Source: Monomorium pharaonis (lineage: Eukaryota; Arthropoda; Insecta; Hymenoptera; Formicidae). Taken from it: a DNA stretch of 64,000 nucleotides. The stretch is taken from positions 20,251,597-20,315,596 of the forward strand of contig NC_050473.1 of assembly GCF_013373865.1 (NCBI RefSeq). The letters are read 5' to 3'. This document shows, piece after piece, positions 46,373-56,600 of the stretch. A program made the translations under genes and the position numbers. The notes beneath the pieces were generated by a model. The model had not been told where the DNA came from. It worked only from the letters and a program-made list of their open reading frames with translations, and made no database searches. Within the stretch, counting starts at the first letter, position 1, and every line of letters starts with the position of its first letter.

Positions 46373-49300
46373 ATGGCAATGTCGGGTCCAACGGAGTTCG
46401 TATTCGAATATCCCCTGCCTCCAGAATGGAACGATCGCGCTCGCTGCCCCCGGTGTTGGGCAGCGAGGGAGGCAGGGAGTCACAAAGAGAGCGTGACGGG
46501 CGACTTCTGCGACATGGCGCATCTCGCAAAACATTTAAAGAAAAAACATCCGGGGGATACAATTATATATAAATGCGCATTCTGTAATTTCAGGGGGACG
46601 TCTAAATACCCCCTGAAAGATGTTAAAATACATATCGAGAAACGCCACAAATCCCCCGCTGCGAATGCGCCATGTCCGAGCACTCGCGATAGCGATAGGA
46701 GATCCGGCGAGTCATGCGGTACGGGCGTGCGTACTCGAGCGTCGGGCGCGTGCGCGGGACCATCGGGGGCGGCCAGAGGGGCGCGAAATACTGCCCCACG
46801 CGACCTGCGGCAACCCGGGTTGCCCTTCGTGCCTACCCCGCCGCCACAAACATCCAGGGCGGCCACGAGAACGAGCGCGACACCACCGCCGGTCGCAACA
46901 GAGTCCCCCTCATACGCGGCAGTGACTGCGGGCAGTACACGGCCGCGAACAACCCCGCCAACGACAGCGAATACCCGCAGATCCACTGCCGCCAAAAGCG
47001 CCGCGCCAACAGCAGCAGCCACAACATCGGCGAGGACCGCCGCAACGACAATATCCACGAGGTGTACAGTGTTGTCGAACGAAAGAGTGAGCATGCCCAT
47101 CAATAGGAAAACTGCCGCACAACCGTCAACCTCGCGGGCCGGCGCCAACTATAACAAAACCACCACCCGGCCCGCCAGTGCGGCAGTTAGCCCGCCAATC
47201 GCGGCAAGATCGGCACGCGCTCCCTCCCAGCCCCCGCAGCGAAAAACACCAGCTGCGGGGGCAGCAGGAGCGCCCACCACCATCCGTCGGAGCGGGGAGG
47301 GAGCTCCGAGGAAATCGCCGCTCGAGAGGCCAATCGCGTCGAGGACGCGTCGAGCGGCGAGCGTGCCGATTGAGAAGAGCGAGCCCAGGAGAAACGCAGC
47401 CAGACCGGGACGCGTCCCCCCGCACCCTCCCGCCGAGGAAATTTCCATCCATTCCTCGGATGGGGAGGGCACGCCAAGGAACATCGGCGGCGCGGGGGCG
47501 ACAAGGAAAATGACCAGGAAGCTGCCCGACAGGACTCCGCCGTCCACTAGCCAAGGCGGAGCCATGACGAGGACGAGGAGTCGGGCGGCCAGCGTTCCGG
47601 TCGAGAACAGCGCCCTGGAGAGCCGGCGGGCAGCTCTGGACCGGACATCGTCCAGAGCGATGGGCAGCGCGGCGTCGCGCAGCACGGGGGTGTCGACGAG
47701 GAGGACCCCGGCGAAGCAACCCCCCGTGCGGCCCCCCAGCCTGTTGCCGAACACCAGCGACAGACCAACGGGGGGCCCCAGCGAGAGAATTCCATCTCTC
47801 TCGCCCGCGACGTCGCTACCGACGACACTGACCACCTGCACGGTGACGACGACGACGTGCGGGAGTCCAGTGATGTCCACTGGACTGCCCGCAGGGGGGA
47901 GGCAAATGTCACCGCGCCTACCCCCCCTCCCGACCATCGTGGAGGCGTCACCGTGCGCGGCGGTCATGATGAGGACTCCCCCTAAGCAACGACCACCAGC
48001 GCCACCTAGGAGGGAGTCCCCGGAGGAAAGGAAGAGCGCGGCGCCACCTACAACACCGGGAAGTGAGGGGGACGAAGAGGAGGCATGGAGGGTGTGCCTG
48101 GGGAGAAGAGCGGGGAGAAGGCGCCTCCCCCCGACCCCCCCCTCTGACCACGAGTCCCCGTTGGCCGCGTGCGCGCGTACCCCGCCGAGTGCGTCGCCAA
48201 AAGCGTCGGCGAACTCTCGCGAAACCGCCAGCCATCGCGAGAGCTTAAATTTATCCGATTTTAATAATAATGAAATAACGGCTACCTCCACACAAACCGT
48301 CCCACCATCTGCGACGGAGGCGGAAAGCTGTCGCAGGACATCGCCGGACCATGAGGAGGCAGACAACCGGGAACGTACTGCACAGGTAGGTGCCGTACAC
48401 CCGAATGCTCCCGTAAATGTCCGCGGTGTAATGGGTCGGCGGCGTGCAGCCGTGCCACCCAGCGTGCCACCTCGTGAGGAAGGTGGCGCACCTCCGGCCC
48501 CTGTCTGTCGTCACGGGGGTCGGGGGCGGCACGACGGTCGGCGGCGTGTCGACGTTCCGGCCGGCCAGCCGCCGCGGGGTCGCCCGGCGCCTGCGACTGT
48601 CGCAAGGCAGCGTAGGCGTGAGCGGGTGGCTGCCCGCGACGCGCTGGTCGGGCGTGCGGAGGCCGTCGCTACGATTGCGGACTTGGAGACTGTCGCGGTT
48701 TCGGTCGCGGCATTCTTCGGGGAGGAGGCATCGGAAAGGACCGGACGTGCCGCACCCGGCGCCCAAGACCGCCCAGATCGGTCGCGGAACGCGGGGGCTC
48801 GCCGAGGGGCGAGGGGAGGTGAGTCTCTGCGGAGAGAGGGCGCCAATGGCGCGGGGCCAGCACCGGCTCGCCCCGCAGCGTCGGGAGAAGCACGCGGGGA
48901 CTGGGTGTGTGAGGCCAAGCGCATCCAGGCGCTGTACAGGGCGAACCGCCGGAAAGCGGTTCGAGAGGTGCTCCAGGGTCCCGCCGAGTCGTGCCAAGTG
49001 CCGATTCGGCGGGTCCAGGAGTACTTCGAACAACTGTACTCCGGCCACCGGGAGAACCTGGCCGGCGCCGGGGTGCGCGAGGCCAATCACACTGACCCCT
49101 CGGGCGTGGCGGGGGAGTTTTCCTATCTCCTGGATCCCTTCACGCAGCGAGAGGTGGACCGTCGGCTCCGGCGTATGAACAACTCTGCGCCGGGTCCCGA
49201 CGGTGTCTCCTACAGGGACCTGCGTGGAGCGGACCCGGGAGCTGGGCTCCTCAGCGCAGTGTTTAATGCGTGTCTGCGTCTCGAGGCGGTTCCCGCGTCC

Positions 49301-51622
49301 TGGAAGACCTCCAACACTCTTCTTATTCATAAGAAGGGTGACCAGAACGTGTTGGAGAATTGGCGCCCTCTCGCCTTGGGGGACACTGTCCCTAAGCTCT
49401 TCGCCGCGCTCTTGGCCGACCGTCTGACCGACTGGTCGATCGACCACGGCCGGCTTAGTCCCGCTCAAAAGGGCTTCCTGCGGGACGAGGGGTGCTACGA
49501 GCACAACTTCGTCCTTCAGGAGGTCCTGAACGATGCGCGGAGGACCCGGAGGCAAGCGGTCGTCGCGTGGCTGGACCTGTCCAACGCGTTTGGATCGATC
49601 CCGCACGAGACGATCCGTCATGCGCTCACTGGAGCGGGTGTCCCACGGGGCCTCATAGCGATATGGGACTCCATGTACGATGGTTGCACGACGCGGGTGC
49701 GTGCCGCCGACGGATTCACCGCGCCCATCCGCATTCGCTCGGGCGTCAAGCAGGGTTGTCCGCTAAGCCCCATTGTTTTCAATATCGCCATCGACTCGGT
49801 GTTGCGTGCAACTACCGAGTTCGATGACGGCTATCGGCTCCACGGTCACCGGTGGAGCACATTGGCTTACGCGGATGACATTGCACTCCTGTCATCGACG
49901 CCCGAGGGAATGCGGAGACTGCTTAATGCAGTGGAGAAGGAGGCAGCGTCGGTAGGATTGCGGTTCAACCCTGCCAAATGTGCCACCCTGCACATCGGTG
50001 CGGGCAATGGCGGCAGGGTCCTGCCGACGTCATTCCGGATCCAGGGCCAACCGATGCGTCCGCTGTTAGAGGGTGAATCCTATGAACATCTCGGGGTTCC
50101 AACGGGATTCTCCGTCGACCAGACGCCCTACGCCACTGTCGGGGACATCGTCTCTGACCTCCAGGCGGTCGACCGTTCCCTCCTCGCTCCGTGGCAGAAA
50201 TTTGATGTAATGGCGACGTTCATCCTGCCACGTTTGGACTTTCTGCTGCGGGGAGCCAGGGTTTTGAAGCGTCCTCTCGCGGCCGTCGACAAGACCATCC
50301 GTCGATACGCGAAATCCTGGATGAATCTCCCTCAGCGAGCGAGTGCGGAGGGCGTCTACATGCCACCCAAATGGGGGGGGTGTGGACTCCTGCCGCTCTC
50401 AGATCTCGCCGACGTCTTGTCCATCGCCCACGTTTTCCGTATGCTTACGGTGCGTGACGCGGCGGTCAGGACGTTGGCGTGGGAATCGTTGAGGGGAGTG
50501 GTTCATCGCAGGATCGGCCACGTCCCTAGTTGCGAGGATATCGCCAGTTTCCTCTCCGGCTCGCTGGAGGGGAACCTGAGGGACGGAGGGGAGGCTTCGC
50601 TCTGGTCGAGGGCTCGGAACGCCGCAAGGAGACAGTCGGAGAGGCTGTTGCTGCGATGGCGGTGGGTCGAGGAGACGGAGGAGATGATCTTGGAATGCCG
50701 AGGTCCCAGAGGAGCGGCGATTAAGATCCCGCCTGGAGCGCGCGACCAGGTCGTGGGTCGGCTGCGCTCAGCTGTAGCAGAGCACTACGCGAGCACTCTG
50801 CTCGCTAAGAAGGACCAGGGAAAGGTCTTCGAGGTGTCGTCGCGGTGCCGAGTGAGCAATCACTTCATCCGCGGCGGCAGCTTCACTCGCTTCGCCGACT
50901 GGCGCTTCATTCATAAGGCCAGATTAGATGTTTTACCCCTCAACGGCGCGCGGCGTTGGGGGGAAGGAGACAAGCGCTGTCGGCGGTGCGGTGAAGTATC
51001 GGAGACACTTCCCCACGTGCTCTGCCACTGCGGCGTCCACTCTGCCGCAATACAGCTGAGGCACAACGCTGCATTGCACCGCCTCTGGAGGGCTTGCCGT
51101 CTACCAGGGGAAAAGCGGGTCAACCAGCGTGTAGAGGGGATCGACGGGGAACTTGGGGAGCTACGACCTGATCTTGTGATCAGGCACGAGCCCTCCAAGT
51201 GTGTCGTCATATGCGACGTGACGGTGCCCTTTGAGAACCGTTGGCAAGCTTTCGAGGACGCTCGCGCGAGGAAAATCGCCAAGTACTCGCCGCTAGCAGA
51301 GGAGCTCCAACGCAGAGGGTACCGTGTGGTCGTGACGGCCTTCGTCGTCGGTGCTCTCGGGTCATGGGATCCGAGAAACGAAGCGGTGTTGAGACTCCTA
51401 CGGGTTGGCGCCCCGTATGCGTCCATGATGCGCCGCTTGATCGTCTCGGATACCATACGCTGGTCTAGGGACATTTATGTGGAGCATGTGTCCGGCATCA
51501 GGCAGTACGAGGCTCCTCCTCATGTTGCCGGTGGTGGACTCGCGACACCGCCTCAAGCCGTTCGCCGACGCTGGCTCGCCGGAGAACTGGAACAGCGGCG
51601 CGTCGCGTATCCGAATGTGTGA
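46373..51622 (+). CDS. retrotransposon polyprotein: zinc fingers, reverse transcriptase, CCHC, restriction-like endonuclease
   Basis: A single 1749-aa protein for target-primed reverse transcription in the nucleus. Zinc finger 1 is C25-C28...H54-H59 and zinc finger 2 is C68-C71...H87-H92, expected to bind target DNA. A long Arg/Pro/Ser/Thr-rich linker follows (about 95-760). The RT starts near 845 (KRIQALYRANRRKAV); GPDGVSY is near 940, motif A WLDLSNAFGS has Asp1068, SGVKQGCPLSP is near 1123, and motif C YADD is 1166-1169. The CCHC knuckle is C1536-C1539-H1548-C1553. The endonuclease has PD at 1599-1600, D1615 in CDVTVPFE, and K1634 with KY at 1637-1638. All catalytic residues seen are intact. 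No clear Myb domain was recognised. Met1 is replaced by ATA in unit 3, so the second ATG (46379) may be the real start. Confidence 0.93.
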   Translation: MAMSGPTEFVFEYPLPPEWNDRARCPRCWAAREAGSHKESVTGDFCDMAHLAKHLKKKHPGDTIIYKCAFCNFRGTSKYPLKDVKIHIEKRHKSPAANAPCPSTRDSDRRSGESCGTGVRTRASGACAGPSGAARGARNTAPRDLRQPGLPFVPTPPPQTSRAATRTSATPPPVATESPSYAAVTAGSTRPRTTPPTTANTRRSTAAKSAAPTAAATTSARTAATTISTRCTVLSNERVSMPINRKTAAQPSTSRAGANYNKTTTRPASAAVSPPIAARSARAPSQPPQRKTPAAGAAGAPTTIRRSGEGAPRKSPLERPIASRTRRAASVPIEKSEPRRNAARPGRVPPHPPAEEISIHSSDGEGTPRNIGGAGATRKMTRKLPDRTPPSTSQGGAMTRTRSRAASVPVENSALESRRAALDRTSSRAMGSAASRSTGVSTRRTPAKQPPVRPPSLLPNTSDRPTGGPSERIPSLSPATSLPTTLTTCTVTTTTCGSPVMSTGLPAGGRQMSPRLPPLPTIVEASPCAAVMMRTPPKQRPPAPPRRESPEERKSAAPPTTPGSEGDEEEAWRVCLGRRAGRRRLPPTPPSDHESPLAACARTPPSASPKASANSRETASHRESLNLSDFNNNEITATSTQTVPPSATEAESCRRTSPDHEEADNRERTAQVGAVHPNAPVNVRGVMGRRRAAVPPSVPPREEGGAPPAPVCRHGGRGRHDGRRRVDVPAGQPPRGRPAPATVARQRRRERVAARDALVGRAEAVATIADLETVAVSVAAFFGEEASERTGRAAPGAQDRPDRSRNAGARRGARGGESLRREGANGAGPAPARPAASGEARGDWVCEAKRIQALYRANRRKAVREVLQGPAESCQVPIRRVQEYFEQLYSGHRENLAGAGVREANHTDPSGVAGEFSYLLDPFTQREVDRRLRRMNNSAPGPDGVSYRDLRGADPGAGLLSAVFNACLRLEAVPASWKTSNTLLIHKKGDQNVLENWRPLALGDTVPKLFAALLADRLTDWSIDHGRLSPAQKGFLRDEGCYEHNFVLQEVLNDARRTRRQAVVAWLDLSNAFGSIPHETIRHALTGAGVPRGLIAIWDSMYDGCTTRVRAADGFTAPIRIRSGVKQGCPLSPIVFNIAIDSVLRATTEFDDGYRLHGHRWSTLAYADDIALLSSTPEGMRRLLNAVEKEAASVGLRFNPAKCATLHIGAGNGGRVLPTSFRIQGQPMRPLLEGESYEHLGVPTGFSVDQTPYATVGDIVSDLQAVDRSLLAPWQKFDVMATFILPRLDFLLRGARVLKRPLAAVDKTIRRYAKSWMNLPQRASAEGVYMPPKWGGCGLLPLSDLADVLSIAHVFRMLTVRDAAVRTLAWESLRGVVHRRIGHVPSCEDIASFLSGSLEGNLRDGGEASLWSRARNAARRQSERLLLRWRWVEETEEMILECRGPRGAAIKIPPGARDQVVGRLRSAVAEHYASTLLAKKDQGKVFEVSSRCRVSNHFIRGGSFTRFADWRFIHKARLDVLPLNGARRWGEGDKRCRRCGEVSETLPHVLCHCGVHSAAIQLRHNAALHRLWRACRLPGEKRVNQRVEGIDGELGELRPDLVIRHEPSKCVVICDVTVPFENRWQAFEDARARKIAKYSPLAEELQRRGYRVVVTAFVVGALGSWDPRNEAVLRLLRVGAPYASMMRRLIVSDTIRWSRDIYVEHVSGIRQYEAPPHVAGGGLATPPQAVRRRWLAGELEQRRVAYPNV

Positions 51623-51797
51623 ATGTCGCGTAAATTAATATCGTTTTTGTCTCGGCCCCCCCTTTTTAACCGCACAGGAGGGAGCGGCCCAAAATGCACT
51701 TTATTTATTATTTTTAATTTTTAAGTACAAACTTTTTTATTATTATTATTTTTTTTTTATTTATTTGACTAGTGCACGGGGCCCCTCCTGACTGGTT

Positions 51798-51836
<39 letters not shown>

Positions 51837-52467
51837 TTCATTTATTTATTTAATCATTTATTTATTTATTTATTTATTCATACACTTATTTATTTATTTT
51901 ATCTATTTATTTATTCCTTTTTTTTTTTTTTTACATATTTGACATTTTCTTTTTTATTCTATTTATTACTCTTTAATTTTTATTTTTCTTTATTTTTACC
52001 TATTTATTCTCTCTTAACTTTTATTTTCTTGTTTGTGGGGCCCTGAATATCCGTGTATGAATGTCGCGAAAACTATATTGTATTTTAGCGGGTATGAATG
52101 CCGCGTTTTGACTACTCTTAATTTTAACTATTTGTTTATTGCCGCGCGCGCGTACCCCTGGGATTTTTATTATTTCCGACGACCACTATCTGTGATACTC
52201 CCAGGGGACGCCCACATAATTGTGATAACGTATCCCCCCAGCACGCGAGCTGGGGGGATGAAAATATATGTGATACTTTACGCGGGCTGGGGGAAGCGTC
52301 CCCCAGCCCCTAATTAGTCATGCCCACTGGCAGGGGGGGCCATTGTCCCCTGCCCATAAAGTATTTTAAGCATGCGCGCGGCCTAGCCCGCTCATTTCTG
52401 TACCTGCCCCAGGGGGGATTTGTTCCCCCTGGGGACTATCTTTTGTTTAAAATAAAGAGCGAGTTAA
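51623..52467 (+). other. 3' UTR of unit 1: TTTA repeat and GC-rich stem-loops
   Basis: After the stop comes a T-rich region with a (TTTA)n repeat (about 51799-51900). Then 52155-52434 carries a row of strong hairpins: CCCCTGGGA/TCCCAGGGG (52155-52209), ATCCCCCCAGC/GCTGGGGGGAT (52232-52259), GGGCTGGGGGA/TCCCCCAGCCC (52284-52309), GGCAGGGG/CCCCTGCC (52329-52354) and CCCCAGGGGGGA/TCCCCCTGGGG (52407-52434). R2 reverse transcriptase recognises a structured 3' UTR, so these are good candidates for the RT-binding end. AATAAA occurs at 52451. The stretch around the stop codon (TATCCGAATGTGTGAATG) is partly repeated at 52047 (TATCCGTGTATGAATG). Confidence 0.7.
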
Positions 52468-52614
52468 TCTGTTCTTATCAGCTTAATATCTGATACAGTC
52501 CCCATAGGGGACTCAGAATATTAAACTGATTTTTGCAACCAGGCGGGGTTCCGGGGCTTGCTCCGACCCTACCGCGGGTCAACCCGACATTGCAGTACCG
52601 TCGGGACTGGCCCA
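52468..52614 (+). pseudogene. U2 snRNA nucleotides 41-187 (5'-truncated U2) between units 1 and 2
   Basis: Identical to 45215-45361. It lacks stem I and the branch-point recognition sequence GTAGTA and is preceded by the element end GAGTTA, so it cannot be a working U2. It is either the target-site duplication left by insertion or the 5' end of unit 2. Confidence 0.93.
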
Positions 52615-53625
52615 ATAAATGTATTAAATACATACGCGAAGGCGAGCCTGGCGCCTCTTAGAATTAATATTAAACACGCCCAAGTGTAGTATTCTGAAGT
52701 CCCCGAACATACCTGCGGGTCTGGAGCACGAAAAATCTCTAAGTCCCGTTGCCGGCTGCCGTATTAGTATATCCATTTATATTATAACGTGCACTGCACA
52801 AAATTTAACATCCATTGACTTGGCACATGGCAATATACTCGCCATGTGCCATAGAACATGATGTAGACGGCGGCCGCGCACCGAGCTTAAGCCGGACCCG
52901 CACCGGCAGGTATGTTCATTAGCTCAGAGCTTAGTATATAAGTTCGAGTGTGTGTGTCGCGTCGTGTCTTTGCCGAGGAGCGATTCCGTCGAAGTTATAC
53001 GCGCCGCTATAGTTATAACCGGGAACGCATTAATTGCAATTCACACGTCTTAGGCTCCATTCACCGGACAAGTTCCCGGTATACATATCGCGAGTGCCGT
53101 TAAAAATTAAAGTACCGCGCGTGAATAGACGACCAGGAGACGAAGCAGAAGATCGCCCAGGGACCGTTGGGCCCGACATTGGTAAGTGATATTGCTATTA
53201 CTACTTTGGTGGTGGGCCGGCACTCAGTGGCCGGTGCGAAAGTGAAGCCGCGCAGGACGAGAGTCCGGCGCAGTCCCCTTCCTCCCCGGCACGTGAGTTG
53301 CCAATTCCCGGGAGGAACGAGCGGCGCCTGTCGGCGTTCCCTCGTTGCGTCGTCGCGCGGTGCGCGGGTACGTTCGTACTCTTCCGCATCGTCGACGTGC
53401 GTGGCGTGGGCGCGTCGCCCGGCGGCGCTCTTAATTTTAAATAGTGCGCGCACGGCGGGAGCGCCGTTGGCTCTCTCGTCGACCAACCAGCGCGCGCGCC
53501 GGGCCCTCTTCCGGCGAGGCGGATTCGCCCCGTCACTGCGTGTCGAGAGGCTATTGGACTTGTCCAATAGTCTCTCCAAAGATCGAGCGGGCCCTTAAAT
53601 AGCCGTAAATAAATATAATAAAGTA
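52615..53625 (+). promoter_or_regulatory. 5' leader of unit 2
   Basis: Same content as the leader of unit 1: the GGCACATGGC hairpin, TATATAAG (52935-52942), the GTAAGT at 53182 and the CTATTGGAC hairpin (53545-53576). Confidence 0.55.
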
Positions 53626-56600
53626 ATGGCAATGTCGGGTCCAACGGAGTTCGTATTCGAATATCCCCTGCCTCCAGAATGGAACGATCGCGCTCGCTGC
53701 CCCCGGTGTTGGGCAGCGAGGGAGGCAGGGAGTCACAAAGAGAGCGTGACGGGCGACTTCTGCGACATGGCGCATCTCGCAAAACATTTAAAGAAAAAAC
53801 ATCCGGGGGATACAATTATATATAAATGCGCATTCTGTAATTTCAGGGGGACGTCTAAATACCCCCTGAAAGATGTTAAAATACATATCGAGAAACGCCA
53901 CAAATCCCCCGCTGCGAATGCGCCATGTCCGAGCACTCGCGATAGCGATAGGAGATCCGGCGAGTCATGCGGTACGGGCGTGCGTACTCGAGCGTCGGGC
54001 GCGTGCGCGGGACCATCGGGGGCGGCCAGAGGGGCGCGAAATACTGCCCCACGCGACCTGCGGCAACCCGGGTTGCCCTTCGTGCCTACCCCGCCGCCAC
54101 AAACATCCAGGGCGGCCACGAGAACGAGCGCGACACCACCGCCGGTCGCAACAGAGTCCCCCTCATACGCGGCAGTGACTGCGGGCAGTACACGGCCGCG
54201 AACAACCCCGCCAACGACAGCGAATACCCGCAGATCCACTGCCGCCAAAAGCGCCGCGCCAACAGCAGCAGCCACAACATCGGCGAGGACCGCCGCAACG
54301 ACAATATCCACGAGGTGTACAGTGTTGTCGAACGAAAGAGTGAGCATGCCCATCAATAGGAAAACTGCCGCACAACCGTCAACCTCGCGGGCCGGCGCCA
54401 ACTATAACAAAACCACCACCCGGCCCGCCAGTGCGGCAGTTAGCCCGCCAATCGCGGCAAGATCGGCACGCGCTCCCTCCCAGCCCCCGCAGCGAAAAAC
54501 ACCAGCTGCGGGGGCAGCAGGAGCGCCCACCACCATCCGTCGGAGCGGGGAGGGAGCTCCGAGGAAATCGCCGCTCGAGAGGCCAATCGCGTCGAGGACG
54601 CGTCGAGCGGCGAGCGTGCCGATTGAGAAGAGCGAGCCCAGGAGAAACGCAGCCAGACCGGGACGCGTCCCCCCGCACCCTCCCGCCGAGGAAATTTCCA
54701 TCCATTCCTCGGATGGGGAGGGCACGCCAAGGAACATCGGCGGCGCGGGGGCGACAAGGAAAATGACCAGGAAGCTGCCCGACAGGACTCCGCCGTCCAC
54801 TAGCCAAGGCGGAGCCATGACGAGGACGAGGAGTCGGGCGGCCAGCGTTCCGGTCGAGAACAGCGCCCTGGAGAGCCGGCGGGCAGCTCTGGACCGGACA
54901 TCGTCCAGAGCGATGGGCAGCGCGGCGTCGCGCAGCACGGGGGTGTCGACGAGGAGGACCCCGGCGAAGCAACCCCCCGTGCGGCCCCCCAGCCTGTTGC
55001 CGAACACCAGCGACAGACCAACGGGGGGCCCCAGCGAGAGAATTCCATCTCTCTCGCCCGCGACGTCGCTACCGACGACACTGACCACCTGCACGGTGAC
55101 GACGACGACGTGCGGGAGTCCAGTGATGTCCACTGGACTGCCCGCAGGGGGGAGGCAAATGTCACCGCGCCTACCCCCCCTCCCGACCATCGTGGAGGCG
55201 TCACCGTGCGCGGCGGTCATGATGAGGACTCCCCCTAAGCAACGACCACCAGCGCCACCTAGGAGGGAGTCCCCGGAGGAAAGGAAGAGCGCGGCGCCAC
55301 CTACAACACCGGGAAGTGAGGGGGACGAAGAGGAGGCATGGAGGGTGTGCCTGGGGAGAAGAGCGGGGAGAAGGCGCCTCCCCCCGACCCCCCCCTCTGA
55401 CCACGAGTCCCCGTTGGCCGCGTGCGCGCGTACCCCGCCGAGTGCGTCGCCAAAAGCGTCGGCGAACTCTCGCGAAACCGCCAGCCATCGCGAGAGCTTA
55501 AATTTATCCGATTTTAATAATAATGAAATAACGGCTACCTCCACACAAACCGTCCCACCATCTGCGACGGAGGCGGAAAGCTGTCGCAGGACATCGCCGG
55601 ACCATGAGGAGGCAGACAACCGGGAACGTACTGCACAGGTAGGTGCCGTACACCCGAATGCTCCCGTAAATGTCCGCGGTGTAATGGGTCGGCGGCGTGC
55701 AGCCGTGCCACCCAGCGTGCCACCTCGTGAGGAAGGTGGCGCACCTCCGGCCCCTGTCTGTCGTCACGGGGGTCGGGGGCGGCACGACGGTCGGCGGCGT
55801 GTCGACGTTCCGGCCGGCCAGCCGCCGCGGGGTCGCCCGGCGCCTGCGACTGTCGCAAGGCAGCGTAGGCGTGAGCGGGTGGCTGCCCGCGACGCGCTGG
55901 TCGGGCGTGCGGAGGCCGTCGCTACGATTGCGGACTTGGAGACTGTCGCGGTTTCGGTCGCGGCATTCTTCGGGGAGGAGGCATCGGAAAGGACCGGACG
56001 TGCCGCACCCGGCGCCCAAGACCGCCCAGATCGGTCGCGGAACGCGGGGGCTCGCCGAGGGGCGAGGGGAGGTGAGTCTCTGCGGAGAGAGGGCGCCAAT
56101 GGCGCGGGGCCAGCACCGGCTCGCCCCGCAGCGTCGGGAGAAGCACGCGGGGACTGGGTGTGTGAGGCCAAGCGCATCCAGGCGCTGTACAGGGCGAACC
56201 GCCGGAAAGCGGTTCGAGAGGTGCTCCAGGGTCCCGCCGAGTCGTGCCAAGTGCCGATTCGGCGGGTCCAGGAGTACTTCGAACAACTGTACTCCGGCCA
56301 CCGGGAGAACCTGGCCGGCGCCGGGGTGCGCGAGGCCAATCACACTGACCCCTCGGGCGTGGCGGGGGAGTTTTCCTATCTCCTGGATCCCTTCACGCAG
56401 CGAGAGGTGGACCGTCGGCTCCGGCGTATGAACAACTCTGCGCCGGGTCCCGACGGTGTCTCCTACAGGGACCTGCGTGGAGCGGACCCGGGAGCTGGGC
56501 TCCTCAGCGCAGTGTTTAATGCGTGTCTGCGTCTCGAGGCGGTTCCCGCGTCCTGGAAGACCTCCAACACTCTTCTTATTCATAAGAAGGGTGACCAGAA

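Larger units (their letters stand above)
45215..52467 (+). mobile_element. U2-targeted non-LTR retrotransposon, unit 1 (full length, 7253 bp)
   Basis: The unit is counted from U2 nucleotide 41 to the element 3' end, so as to match the repeat period. It holds U2 41-187 (147 bp), a 5' leader of about 1.0 kb, a 1749-aa ORF, and an 845-bp 3' UTR ending ...GCGAGTTA at the U2 junction. There is no poly(A) tail. The protein has the domain set of R2-like elements with a restriction-like endonuclease, which insert site-specifically by target-primed reverse transcription. The U2 target points to the Utopia lineage, known from wasps among others; that assignment is inferred from target and domains, not from a tree. 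The first element base is either inside U2 or just after 45361. Confidence 0.88.

Noticed and set aside
52468..52614. A second U2 gene
   Set aside because: Lacks the first 40 nt including stem I and GTAGTA, and has no U2 promoter in front.
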